Made by a program: the position numbers and the translations under genes. Of a DNA stretch of 64,000 nucleotides, positions 49,895 through 59,170 are shown piece by piece (position 1 is the first letter of the stretch; each line of letters opens with the position of its first letter). The stretch lies in assembly GCA_024680915.1 (NCBI GenBank), contig JAILBN010000097.1:41699-105698 (forward strand). The letters run 5' to 3'. Below the pieces are notes generated by a model, which was not told the DNA's origin, did no database searches, and saw only the letters and a list, made by a program, of their open reading frames with translations. Source of the stretch: Treponemataceae bacterium. GTDB lineage: Bacteria > Spirochaetota > Spirochaetia > Treponematales > Treponemataceae.

Positions 49895-51988
49895 GTGAAA
49901 AATGTATCAGAAAAAAAGTCCAGGAACGTCAAGTATTCAATTGGTTTTAAGCTAATATTCATTATATCGGTACTTGTAGTCGTTTCTCTTGGTACTGTAA
50001 CTTTTCTTGTAAGTTACTTGATAAGCCGTGACCTTCAGGTTTCAACGGAGTCGAGCAACTTTGATTCTACTTTGAAAGCAGCTACCACTGTAGAAAATGA
50101 ATTATCTACTATAAGGACGAATGTCTTCCTCATGCTTGATATGCTTAATGCTGCCGGATCTTCTGGTATGCTTATGAGGCAGACTTCTGCATACTTCTTT
50201 GAGCGCAACCAGAACATAGCCGCAGTCGTCGTTCCCGGCAACAGGAATCTTGTGAACAATCGTTTTTTTCTGTCCAATGAGCTTGATCAGTCTCTTGTCG
50301 ATGACTATCTTGCCCTTCACTCTGATGAGATTTCCCGTTCCGAGCAGGGTGAGTCTTTCGTCCTGAATGCGGCTCCTTCTTTCGGGCTTCCTGTCCTTGT
50401 CATGATGTACCCTTGGAAAGGGAGCGGCCTTGATGAGACCGCTGTTATTTTCTTTACCAGTTCTCTTTTGACCAGTACCTTCACAGGAACTTCCAATGTT
50501 TCCTTCATGATAAACCATGATGGGGATCTTCTCGTTCACTCTGATTTCGAGCTGACGAAAGCTGGAGCCAGCATGGCGAAATCTCCGCTGGTTCAGCAGA
50601 TGCGAGCCAATAATGACGAGAACAGGCAGGTTCTTTTTACCGACGAGGACGGAAAAGAATATTTCGGCTCCTATTGTAAGATTTCTCCTGCTGATATAGG
50701 TGTTCTTTCTATGGTCGAAAAGGAGAAGGCACTGAAACCTGTTACTAACCAGACTCGGTTGAATATATATTTGGCCATTGCCGTTCTTTTCCTGGCAATC
50801 CTGTTCATCTTCTTCTATTCTAAGACTTTGAGTAAGCCCCTTTCCCTTCTTACTAACATCGCTGATGAGATAAACCAGGGTAATTTCGAGACGAAGCTTT
50901 TTGATAAGCTTACGACCAAGCGGGGGGACGAAATAGGTGTTCTTTTCGAAAGTACTAAGAATGAGCAGCAGATTCTTAACACCGTAAGTAAGCTTACCAA
51001 CAAGGGTGTTGCTAAGGCTATAGTACGTAAAGAGATAAATTTCGAGCCCCACTTGAAGGATGTAACGATCTTTTTCAGTGATATCCGTGGTTTCACTGCT
51101 ATAAGTGATGGCTTCAACAAACGTTTTGGCAAAGATTCTCCGCGTGAGATTATAGGATTCTTGAATGACTATATGAGCCGCATGGTCAACTGTATCACCC
51201 TGACCGGAGGCAACGTCGATAAGTTCGAAGGTGACGCGGTCATGGCCGTATGGGGTGTATTGAGGGATGACAGCCTTGAATATGAGGATATGGCGGACAA
51301 CAATCCTCTCAAAAAAGAGCTTAAGGAAAAACACGAAAGACATATCAAAGCTGATGCCATAAACGCTATCCGTGGAACTATAGCAATGCGCTATGCGCTG
51401 ATGGAATATAACAAGGAAGCCGAAGCTTTCACTAAGGCCCATGAGAAAGAACCGCTGGCAAAATATAAGCCTCATATAAGGATCGGTTGTGGTCTGAATT
51501 CCGGTCGTGCCACCGTTGGTTTCATGGGTTCCTATGATAAACTTGAGTTTACCTCCATCGGAGATGCGGTAAACCTTGCCTCCCGTACAGAAAGTTCGAA
51601 CAAGCCTTGTGGTACGGATGTTCTTATTACGGAGGATACCTATAATCTTCTTAAATATGATTTCATAAAATCAGAGTTCAACAATTTCAAAATTAAGGAA
51701 GAAAACAAAAAGGACGAGATAATCGTTGAGGTAATTCCTGTTACCTTTGAGGTCAAAGGAAAGGGAAAGCAGCACTTCTATGGTGTAGTCAATATGCCTC
51801 AGTTCGATATAGAAGCCTTCTTTAGGGAAGGTGATCCGAATTTCGTTCTTGATTCCGATTGTGCGAAATCTGTTGGGCCAGACGGACCAAAAACTTTGGA
51901 AGAAGTTAGGAGATTGCTTGGAATTGCCACACCGGATTTCGGCGGAGTGAACTTGGATGCAGAAGAAAACAAAGTCACGGCTAGTTGA
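49895..51988 (+). CDS. Membrane-bound class III adenylate cyclase
   Basis: 697 residues from a GTG start with GGAG 6 nt upstream; the ORF track uses a TTG that overlaps this site. A transmembrane helix near 20-45 is followed by an extracytoplasmic sensor domain (to about 285, Cache-like by layout), a second helix near 292-312, a HAMP-like linker and the cyclase domain. Metal aspartates lie in IFFSDIRGFT and DKFEGDAVMAVWG, and the transition-state residues in TSIGDAVNLASR. The lysine in DKFEGD favours ATP over GTP. An insert rich in K and E splits the catalytic domain. The gene overlaps the FecR gene by 32 nt. Confidence 0.9.
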   Translation: MKNVSEKKSRNVKYSIGFKLIFIISVLVVVSLGTVTFLVSYLISRDLQVSTESSNFDSTLKAATTVENELSTIRTNVFLMLDMLNAAGSSGMLMRQTSAYFFERNQNIAAVVVPGNRNLVNNRFFLSNELDQSLVDDYLALHSDEISRSEQGESFVLNAAPSFGLPVLVMMYPWKGSGLDETAVIFFTSSLLTSTFTGTSNVSFMINHDGDLLVHSDFELTKAGASMAKSPLVQQMRANNDENRQVLFTDEDGKEYFGSYCKISPADIGVLSMVEKEKALKPVTNQTRLNIYLAIAVLFLAILFIFFYSKTLSKPLSLLTNIADEINQGNFETKLFDKLTTKRGDEIGVLFESTKNEQQILNTVSKLTNKGVAKAIVRKEINFEPHLKDVTIFFSDIRGFTAISDGFNKRFGKDSPREIIGFLNDYMSRMVNCITLTGGNVDKFEGDAVMAVWGVLRDDSLEYEDMADNNPLKKELKEKHERHIKADAINAIRGTIAMRYALMEYNKEAEAFTKAHEKEPLAKYKPHIRIGCGLNSGRATVGFMGSYDKLEFTSIGDAVNLASRTESSNKPCGTDVLITEDTYNLLKYDFIKSEFNNFKIKEENKKDEIIVEVIPVTFEVKGKGKQHFYGVVNMPQFDIEAFFREGDPNFVLDSDCAKSVGPDGPKTLEEVRRLLGIATPDFGGVNLDAEENKVTAS

Positions 51989-54900
51989 TTTTTTAGTTAT
52001 GCTTGTCTGTCTTGCAGGTTCCGCCGTCAGTGTCTGGCAGTTTTGGCAGGAACTCAACAAGACTCTTGTAAAACTCAATGAAGAACCGATAGCGACTATA
52101 ACATTTAAACAGAATACAGCTCAGCGTAAGTTTTCTGATGATTTCGTATGGGACAGGTTACGTCAGAATTCCCCTGTATATAACGGGGATACTATACGAA
52201 CGGCAGAGCTGTCTGAAGCGACTATATATTTCAACGACGGCAATATAATGGATCTGAGTGAGAACACTATGGCCCGCATTTCCCTTGGTAAAGAGGGTGA
52301 GACTGCCGTCGATTTCTCTGGTGGTCAGATTGCCGTTCAGGCTGCTGAAAGCGGCTTGACCATCACATCCGGTTCCTCCGTAGTTGATATAACTAAAGGT
52401 GCTTCTGTAACGGCAAGCTCTGTTGCATCCGATAGTGGAAGTGCTTCGCAGGCAGGAGCTGCCGGCGCTGCTCCTGCAGAGGAGGTTTTCCGTGTTCAGG
52501 TCCAGTCAGGAACTGCTGCCGTGTCTACTGGGAAAGAAGAAGTTTCTCTTTCTGCCGGAAAGACTGCTGATTTGAAAGGGGATGGACAGGTTGAGAAAAA
52601 ACTGCTTTCTGTTATATCCCCAAATCCTGAGACAAAAATCATAAGCTTCGATGAGGAGGCTTATCCGGTTGATTTCCGTTGGGATTCAGAGGGGGCGGAT
52701 GTAAAGCTTGAGTTTTCGGATACAAAGACCTTTGCTGACATAAAAAAATCTTATGAGTATTCCGGAATCGAAAATGTAACTATGAGACTTTCTTCCGGCA
52801 CCTATTACTGGCGCTTGACAGCTGGGAAAGAGTCTCTCAATGGTAAAATCACTATATATGAATCGAAGAGACCTTCTGTAATAGCTCCTGTACCTGACTA
52901 TACCGCATATTACCGTACGGTAAAGCCTTCCATCCGTTTTATCTGGTCTGAAAGCGAGAAGGCTACGACCTATTCTTTTGAAGTCGCTGATAACGCGAAT
53001 ATGGAAAACCCTGTTATTTCCCAGAGGGTTCAGCAGAATTCCAGTATTGTCACCACCCTTTCCGAGGGAAAGTGGTACTGGCGTGTCACTCCTTTTTATA
53101 CGATCAATAACATAGGTTTCTCTCATCCTTCGGATGTGAATTCCTTCATTATAGAAAAGAGCGGCGATCTTGTCGCTCCTGAGCTGCAGATGCCTAAGGC
53201 TGGTTCTGTGGTGAGTACTAAGGTTCCTGGTACGTCCGGAGCTGAGTCTCAGAATATTTTGTTCTCTTGGAAAGATGATGTGGAAGCCACATCTTATACA
53301 GTGACCATCATTCCGGATTCTCCTGCCTACGGCTCTACGGTGACACAGACTGTCAATACAAACTTCTTCTCCCTTGACACATCTCAGTATCAGATCGGAA
53401 ACGGAAGCTGGAAATGGTATGTAGAGATGAAAGATGTGGAGGGAAATTCCGTAAAAACCGAAAGTATTCCGTTCTTTGCAATGGATTCGGAAATTTCTCA
53501 GAAGCCTTTGTTCCCTTCCAACGGATATTGTCTTGCTTCTTCTCGTGTTCATGATACGACCTTCGTTTGGCGCTCAAATATTTCTTCCGAAATGGAAGTT
53601 CAGTTTGCCTCAGACCCGGCCTTCAATAATATAGCTACCTCGCTTACTACCAAGAATACCTCTGCCTCTGGAATTGACCTTCCTGTAGGAACCTACTACT
53701 GGCGCATCGTAACAAGGAATGATGCTGGTGATTTTATCTCTGAGACAGCTCAGTTTGAGGTGGAGGCACCTCTGGCTGCTCCTGAATGTCTTATTCCTGA
53801 GGATGGAATCCGTTTCGTCGTGGCTGAGGACAGGACTGTCGGTTTGTCATGGAAGCCTGTTGAGACCGCTGACTATTATCAGCTCAGGGTTTATGGTTCA
53901 GAGGATTTGAGTGATATCATCTACGAGAATACCTATATAGAAGACGACGGTAGTGATGAATATTCCGAGAAGGTTTTTTTTGATGGTATGGATGAGAAGA
54001 CCTATTACTGGAGTGTTCAGGCCTATCGTGAGGAATCTGAGACAAGATCCAGGTCTGTAGGCCTTTTGGGTAAATATTCTTTCTTCCTTCGCATACTTAA
54101 GCCGATTACACTTGCATCTCCCGGTGATGGAGCCGTCCTCGAAGGACTGGATGTGGTCATGAATCCCCCCGATATGGAGTGGGAATCAATAGATGAGCTG
54201 AACAGCTCTGAGCTCCGTATTTATAAGAATTCTGTTGACGAAAAAAATATGGTTGCCGTCATTGACAACCCGGAAATGAAGGTCGAGATGCCCCGGCTTT
54301 ATGAAGGCACCTATTTCTGGACGGTGAGTGGTATCACTTGGGATAATCTTGACGCTTCCTCAAAGCAAGTCATGAATTTCCGTGTAAACAAGATTCCTCC
54401 TATGAATGCTCCCGTTCAGGTTTCACCCCTTGTGACGGATGTGTTCAGTACCGCATACTTTGATAAGACTCTGGACATAACCTTCAGCTGGAATCCTATC
54501 ATGTATGCGACCAAATACATATTCACTCTTAAAGATACCGACGGAAAAGTGCTCAGGACAGAAGAAGTAGCCAGCCCAAGGACATCATGCAGCGTTGATT
54601 TCAGGGACATTATCCATGAGGGGACTTATTCTTGGACTGTAGAAGCACGGACAGTATTCGATGACGGAGTGATAAGGTATGGAAATATCAGCACGTCAGA
54701 CTTTTCCATTTCTTTGCCCCAGATGGAAGTTCCTGTAAAGAATCCTGTGAGCAAAAATAATACATTCGATGAAGGCCTGTATTACGATGAAAGAGCCATC
54801 AATTTCAGTTGGATTCCTGTTCCCTATGCTGATGAATATGTGTTCACGCTGAAAGATTCCCATGGACAAATAATTAAAGAAGAGTATTTTAGAAACCGCA

Positions 54901-57389
54901 ACGCTCTTCCATCTTCAGAGCTTGATGAGCCGGAGAACTCCTATGTATTTACGGATGTGGAAAGCCTTATGCCGGGTTCCTACATCTGGATGGTGGAGGC
55001 AAGAAATTATATAAATGGAGAACTGAGGCAGAAGGGAAAAGTCATAGGCAACAGTTTCTATATAAAAGTCAACGAGCTGAGTCCTCCTGTGAAGGAATAT
55101 CCTGCTGAGGACGGAGTTTTAGCTTATGAGCTGTTTGATCGTGATGAAGAACTCCGTTTTGTATGGCAGCCTGTCAGATTCGCCGATGAGTATATTTTCT
55201 GCCTCTACGATGGTGACGGAAACCTTATGATCAAAGAATCCATGGAGGAAACAGAATTCTCTTATATGGATTTGGATTCTTTGACGGAAGGAAGATATAT
55301 ATGGACAGTGGAAGCCCTGTCTCATCTAAGAGGAAAGGTCCTTCAATCTGGAAGAGTGGAAGAGTCTGCCTTCGAGATCTCTTTCCCGGAGCTGGAGCCC
55401 CCTGAAAAAGTATTGCCGGAAGAGAATTATGTCATTGATGCAGAATTTATTCTTGCTGACAAGGATCTCGTATTCTCTTGGAATAGTGTTCAATACGCAG
55501 ATGAGTATATCCTTACTGTTAAGGATCCTTATGGTAGCATTATAAGGGAAGTCAGCATAACAGAAGGGGGTGAAGAATCCTCTCTATCCTATACAATTCC
55601 TGCCTTCGATCTTATGACTCAAGGTACCTACCTATGGACTGTGGAAGCTTTGTCCCATTACCATGGAAGGCTTTTGCAGAGAGGTCGTGTAGAAGAAAGC
55701 TCCTTTGCTGTGACCATACTTGAACTTGATGCTCCCGAAAGTGCCGCTCCTGCTTCTGGATATATCTTTGATACTGCTTTCTTCAAAAAGGATGAGCCTC
55801 TTGTTTTCAGCTGGGATCCTGTACCACTGGCGGGAGATTATCAGTTCACCTTGCTTGATTCCACGGGGACTGTGCTGGAACAGAGCACTGTTTCTGAAAC
55901 TTCTGTATCTGTGGATCCTGCGAAATTCATAGCTCCAGGTGAATATAGCTGGACCGTGGAAGCTCATTCTTACTATAAAGAGAAGCTTTTCCAGAATGGA
56001 AAGAAAGCTGTCACGTCCTTCCATACAGAGATTCCTCTCTTGGATATGCCCGCTCTTGTATTGCCGGCAGCAGACGAGACTTATGATACTTCCTATTTCA
56101 AACGGGAGACATCCCAGTCCTTCACTTGGGAAAGTGTTCCCCTTGCTGATGAATATGTATTCAGATTGGAGAATCCGAATGGTGCGGTTATAGAGGAAGA
56201 AATCTTGCCTGCGGATACGCTCACTTTCTCTGTTGATACTGAGAGATTCTCCTATGAGGGTGTATACAAGTGGACCATTGAGCCAAGGACATATTTCAGG
56301 GAAAAGCTTCTTCAGGTCGGGGTAAAAGCCAGTCGGTCTTTCTCTGTGGTAATGCCAATTCTTCCTCAGCCTGCTGACAGGCTCCCTGCGAACGGTACTG
56401 AATACGGAGTTGCCCTTTTCAAGACCGTGGATGCCGTTGATTTCTCTTTGCATAATGTCGATACTGCTGATTGTTATTCCTTTATAGTGAGAAAAGAAGA
56501 CGGTAGCCGTATTTTTGATACCATCATACCGGCCGATAGTGCTGATGATGCAGGTGTCATAAGATACAGGATGAAGGCCTCTGATTTCATGACGGAAGGC
56601 AGGTACCTATGGTCTGTAGAAGCCAGGGTTCTGTATAAGGATCGTATCGTTCAGTCAAGCGAAATTGAGGAAGACTTCTTCACCGTGAAGCTGCCCCTTG
56701 TTCCTGCTCCTGAAATAACTTCTGGTCTTTCACAGCTGGTCGATTATGATTACATAAATGCCTACAATGATATCCTGCTTCAATGGGATTCTGTGAAATA
56801 CGCAGATGAATATAAGTTTACGATATTCAATCCGGATGATTCTGTTCGCGATGAAAAGACTCTTCCTGCCGGCTCTTACTTGCGTTACATAGTACCTGTA
56901 TCCTCTTTCGCAGCCTCAGGAGATTACAAGTGGAAGGTAGAGGCAATCGTATCATACCAAGGTAGTGATTTTGTACACGGAAATGAAGCTGAGGGCTGTA
57001 TTACCATTGCTTTGCCGGAACTTGCTGCGGCAGAAGTGATTTCTCCTGAAAACGGAGTAGTTCTTAATGCTTCTTATTTCCGAAAGAACAGGGAGATTGT
57101 TTTTAGTTGGACTCCTGTTCCTTATACATCGGGATATAACTTCACTCTTTATGGAGCAGATGGAAATATCCTTGAAAGCTATTCTCTTGGACCTGATGTG
57201 ACTGAGATTGTGTTCACCGATTTGAAGCAGCTCTCTTCGGGCGTCTTCAAATGGACCGTGGGAACATATTACTCAAAGGGTGATAAAGTGATTGTTGAAG
57301 GTACGCCTTCTGAAAACGAATTCTCTATAGATCTGCCGACTTTGAAAGCTCCTTCTGTCGGTAACACAGGCAGGTTATATGGAAATTAA
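51957..57389 (+). CDS. Giant FecR-domain protein with tandem fibronectin-like modules
   Basis: An 1810-residue protein with one N-terminal transmembrane helix (LVDFLVMLVCLAGSAVSVWQF). A FecR domain follows (about 45-190: VYNGDTIRTAELSEATIYFNDGN), with a serine/alanine-rich linker inside it. The rest is a chain of beta-sandwich modules. About five shorter ones carry the pattern TYYWRL/KWYWRV, and then come about nine of 105-115 residues built as FSWxPVxYADEYxFTLKD...GxYxWTVEA. It must extend far into the periplasm or beyond. The start lies inside the cyclase gene, with GGAG 10 nt before it. A structural or sensing link from inner membrane to the outer-membrane barrel encoded next is inferred. 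Confidence 0.85.
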   Translation: MQKKTKSRLVDFLVMLVCLAGSAVSVWQFWQELNKTLVKLNEEPIATITFKQNTAQRKFSDDFVWDRLRQNSPVYNGDTIRTAELSEATIYFNDGNIMDLSENTMARISLGKEGETAVDFSGGQIAVQAAESGLTITSGSSVVDITKGASVTASSVASDSGSASQAGAAGAAPAEEVFRVQVQSGTAAVSTGKEEVSLSAGKTADLKGDGQVEKKLLSVISPNPETKIISFDEEAYPVDFRWDSEGADVKLEFSDTKTFADIKKSYEYSGIENVTMRLSSGTYYWRLTAGKESLNGKITIYESKRPSVIAPVPDYTAYYRTVKPSIRFIWSESEKATTYSFEVADNANMENPVISQRVQQNSSIVTTLSEGKWYWRVTPFYTINNIGFSHPSDVNSFIIEKSGDLVAPELQMPKAGSVVSTKVPGTSGAESQNILFSWKDDVEATSYTVTIIPDSPAYGSTVTQTVNTNFFSLDTSQYQIGNGSWKWYVEMKDVEGNSVKTESIPFFAMDSEISQKPLFPSNGYCLASSRVHDTTFVWRSNISSEMEVQFASDPAFNNIATSLTTKNTSASGIDLPVGTYYWRIVTRNDAGDFISETAQFEVEAPLAAPECLIPEDGIRFVVAEDRTVGLSWKPVETADYYQLRVYGSEDLSDIIYENTYIEDDGSDEYSEKVFFDGMDEKTYYWSVQAYREESETRSRSVGLLGKYSFFLRILKPITLASPGDGAVLEGLDVVMNPPDMEWESIDELNSSELRIYKNSVDEKNMVAVIDNPEMKVEMPRLYEGTYFWTVSGITWDNLDASSKQVMNFRVNKIPPMNAPVQVSPLVTDVFSTAYFDKTLDITFSWNPIMYATKYIFTLKDTDGKVLRTEEVASPRTSCSVDFRDIIHEGTYSWTVEARTVFDDGVIRYGNISTSDFSISLPQMEVPVKNPVSKNNTFDEGLYYDERAINFSWIPVPYADEYVFTLKDSHGQIIKEEYFRNRNALPSSELDEPENSYVFTDVESLMPGSYIWMVEARNYINGELRQKGKVIGNSFYIKVNELSPPVKEYPAEDGVLAYELFDRDEELRFVWQPVRFADEYIFCLYDGDGNLMIKESMEETEFSYMDLDSLTEGRYIWTVEALSHLRGKVLQSGRVEESAFEISFPELEPPEKVLPEENYVIDAEFILADKDLVFSWNSVQYADEYILTVKDPYGSIIREVSITEGGEESSLSYTIPAFDLMTQGTYLWTVEALSHYHGRLLQRGRVEESSFAVTILELDAPESAAPASGYIFDTAFFKKDEPLVFSWDPVPLAGDYQFTLLDSTGTVLEQSTVSETSVSVDPAKFIAPGEYSWTVEAHSYYKEKLFQNGKKAVTSFHTEIPLLDMPALVLPAADETYDTSYFKRETSQSFTWESVPLADEYVFRLENPNGAVIEEEILPADTLTFSVDTERFSYEGVYKWTIEPRTYFREKLLQVGVKASRSFSVVMPILPQPADRLPANGTEYGVALFKTVDAVDFSLHNVDTADCYSFIVRKEDGSRIFDTIIPADSADDAGVIRYRMKASDFMTEGRYLWSVEARVLYKDRIVQSSEIEEDFFTVKLPLVPAPEITSGLSQLVDYDYINAYNDILLQWDSVKYADEYKFTIFNPDDSVRDEKTLPAGSYLRYIVPVSSFAASGDYKWKVEAIVSYQGSDFVHGNEAEGCITIALPELAAAEVISPENGVVLNASYFRKNREIVFSWTPVPYTSGYNFTLYGADGNILESYSLGPDVTEIVFTDLKQLSSGVFKWTVGTYYSKGDKVIVEGTPSENEFSIDLPTLKAPSVGNTGRLYGN

Positions 57390-58677
57390 AAAGATAAAGA
57401 TTCTATTCTATATATTATTGATTCTTCTTTCTCTTCCCTGCTTTTCTCAAGTCGCTGAGAATATGGATGAACCTTTGGAAGATGAGGGTTCTTTCTATAT
57501 CATGGTTGATGAGGAGAATAACACTACTATCGTTCAGCATTTTTCCTGGGAAGCCTCGGAAGATGTTTTCATGTACCAGTTCGTGTTGGAGAAAATGAAT
57601 GAGAACGGTGAGTTCGAAGAATATGATGTTCAGGATATAGAAGAGAACTTTGTTGATTATACCCTAAGTGCGGGAGAATATCGCTACAAAATAGGCCTCT
57701 ACAATTTTCTTGATATCATTGAGGTTGAGACTCCTTGGACGGAAGTTTCTATCATAAAGGCTATAAAACCTGCGATAAATGATGTTTCACCTAGTCTTGT
57801 GTATATTGATACAGGTTTTGACGGGGAATTCACTGTTAAAGGTAAAGACTTGAGTGAGGATATAAGCTTTAAGCTCATAAATGAAGAAACAGGACTTGTT
57901 CTTGCTGCTGATGTTTTGGAAAAAGACATGGAGAAGAACCGGTTCACCATAAAGATAGACCCCCTTCAGGTGGAGCCTGGTACATATACTCTTTCCGCGA
58001 GGAATGACGGAGGTCTTACTTTCGAGTACTCTCCGCTTACCTTGATTTTCAGTGATAACTTCGACATCTGTGTCTCTCTGGGGGCTGCTTATCCTTTATC
58101 TTTGCAGAAAGAGCTGATGACCGATTATTGGAATTGGGAATCATTTAGCAAGCAAAGTCAGACTTCGATGAGATATAATGCACATTTTACGTTTGTTCCC
58201 TTTAAGATGCGGCTTAATTATATAGGTTTTACCTTAAATGCTTCAGCCTTCGCTTTTGCATACGACTATTATGAGAATGAGCCTGAGGAGTGGAGTCTTG
58301 GTAACCTGAATATGTTCTTATTTACGACTTGGAAAGATCAATTGACTGCTGATGACCATCCTCTTTATAGGATATTAGCGACCCTTTATCCTGTGAATAT
58401 AATGGTGAATTATCAACGTATGTTGAGTCCTTACTTCATACTTGATACTCATATTGGTGCTGGTCTTACATTGATAGATATGTCTATAGAATATCCTGTA
58501 GGAGACACTGCAGTGTTTAAAACCTTTGGAATCAGTGCGACAGGTGGTGTCGGTATTCAATATTCTCCTTGGCAGCATTTTTATATGGAACTTGCTGGCG
58601 ACTATACATTTACCCTTTGTCCCACTTTCAATATTCAGTATTTTACTCCTGCCTTCTCTTTGGGTTGGCGTTTCTGA
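57379..58677 (+). CDS. Exported protein with FN3-like domain and outer-membrane beta-barrel
   Basis: A 432-residue protein with a signal peptide ending PCFSQ. Residues 35-130 repeat the style of the FecR modules (FSWEASEDVFMYQFVLEKM, AGEYRYKIGLYN). An IPT-like segment follows (PAINDVSPSLVYIDTG). The last 220 residues alternate polar and aromatic strands and end ...PAFSLGWRF; a terminal phenylalanine is typical of outer-membrane barrels. The start overlaps the giant gene by 11 nt, so all three proteins are produced together. From memory, Treponema pallidum has a cyclase gene near the fibronectin-binding TP0483, which may be the equivalent locus; this needs checking. Confidence 0.75.
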   Translation: MEIKKIKILFYILLILLSLPCFSQVAENMDEPLEDEGSFYIMVDEENNTTIVQHFSWEASEDVFMYQFVLEKMNENGEFEEYDVQDIEENFVDYTLSAGEYRYKIGLYNFLDIIEVETPWTEVSIIKAIKPAINDVSPSLVYIDTGFDGEFTVKGKDLSEDISFKLINEETGLVLAADVLEKDMEKNRFTIKIDPLQVEPGTYTLSARNDGGLTFEYSPLTLIFSDNFDICVSLGAAYPLSLQKELMTDYWNWESFSKQSQTSMRYNAHFTFVPFKMRLNYIGFTLNASAFAFAYDYYENEPEEWSLGNLNMFLFTTWKDQLTADDHPLYRILATLYPVNIMVNYQRMLSPYFILDTHIGAGLTLIDMSIEYPVGDTAVFKTFGISATGGVGIQYSPWQHFYMELAGDYTFTLCPTFNIQYFTPAFSLGWRF

Positions 58678-58736
58678 CAGATTTATTGATTCAGGCGGTA
58701 CCGTATGGTACCGTAGATTTTTACGGAGGTGTTATA

Positions 58737-59111
58737 ATGAAGTTTTATGTTTGTAAGCATTGTGGTAAGATTATCGTGATGCTCAAGGAAACCGCGGTTC
58801 CGACTATGTGTTGTGGAGAAGCCATGAGTGAGATTATCCCTGGAACTACAGATGCCGCTGTTGAAAAACATGTCCCGGTAATTGTAAGGGAAGGAAACAA
58901 AGTCACGGTGACTGTCGGTTCTGTTGCCCATCCGATGGCAGAGGAGCATCATATTGAATGGATTCTGCTGAATACGGATAAAGGAAACCAACGAAAGCTG
59001 TTAAAAGCAGGAGAGGAACCTAAAGCTGAGTTTATGCTGCTTGACGGCGAGAATCCTGTTGCTGCATATGAATACTGTAACCTTCATGGCTTGTGGAAGG
59101 GAGAGGTATAA
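58737..59111 (+). CDS. dfx: Desulfoferrodoxin (superoxide reductase)
   Basis: A 124-residue two-iron protein that reduces superoxide to hydrogen peroxide without releasing oxygen, suited to anaerobes. The rubredoxin-like FeCys4 centre is CKHCGKII...PTMCCGEAM. The active iron is held by histidines in EKHVPV and HPMAEEHHIEWI and by CNLHGLW. ACGGAGGTG lies just before the ATG at 58737; the ORF track wrongly extends back into the barrel gene. A repeated GGTACCGTATGGTACC palindrome lies 25 nt upstream and could be a regulator site. A strong terminator follows. Confidence 0.96.
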   Translation: MKFYVCKHCGKIIVMLKETAVPTMCCGEAMSEIIPGTTDAAVEKHVPVIVREGNKVTVTVGSVAHPMAEEHHIEWILLNTDKGNQRKLLKAGEEPKAEFMLLDGENPVAAYEYCNLHGLWKGEV

Positions 59112-59121
59112 TAAGGAGGAT

Positions 59122-59167
59122 AGCCGTTTTTCAGAGCTTTTCGCTCTGAGAAACGGCTTGTTTTTTT
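59122..59167 (+). terminator. Terminator of dfx, abutting the next start codon
   Basis: A 16-bp near-perfect stem AGCCGTTTTTCAGAGC/GCTCTGAGAAACGGCT (59122-59137 with 59143-59158), then TG and seven T. The ATG of the thioesterase gene follows 3 nt later. AAGGAGGA lies just before the stem (59113-59120). Confidence 0.85.
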
Positions 59168-59170
59168 GTC

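Noticed and set aside
50102-51475. 457-residue minus-strand ORF inside the cyclase gene
   Set aside because: It is antisense to a clear class III cyclase, its composition is odd (many K, R, H, I) and there is no start signal.
55632-56453. Minus-strand ORFs inside the giant repeat gene (also 52686-53552)
   Set aside because: Shadows of the modular coding sequence; no independent start signals.
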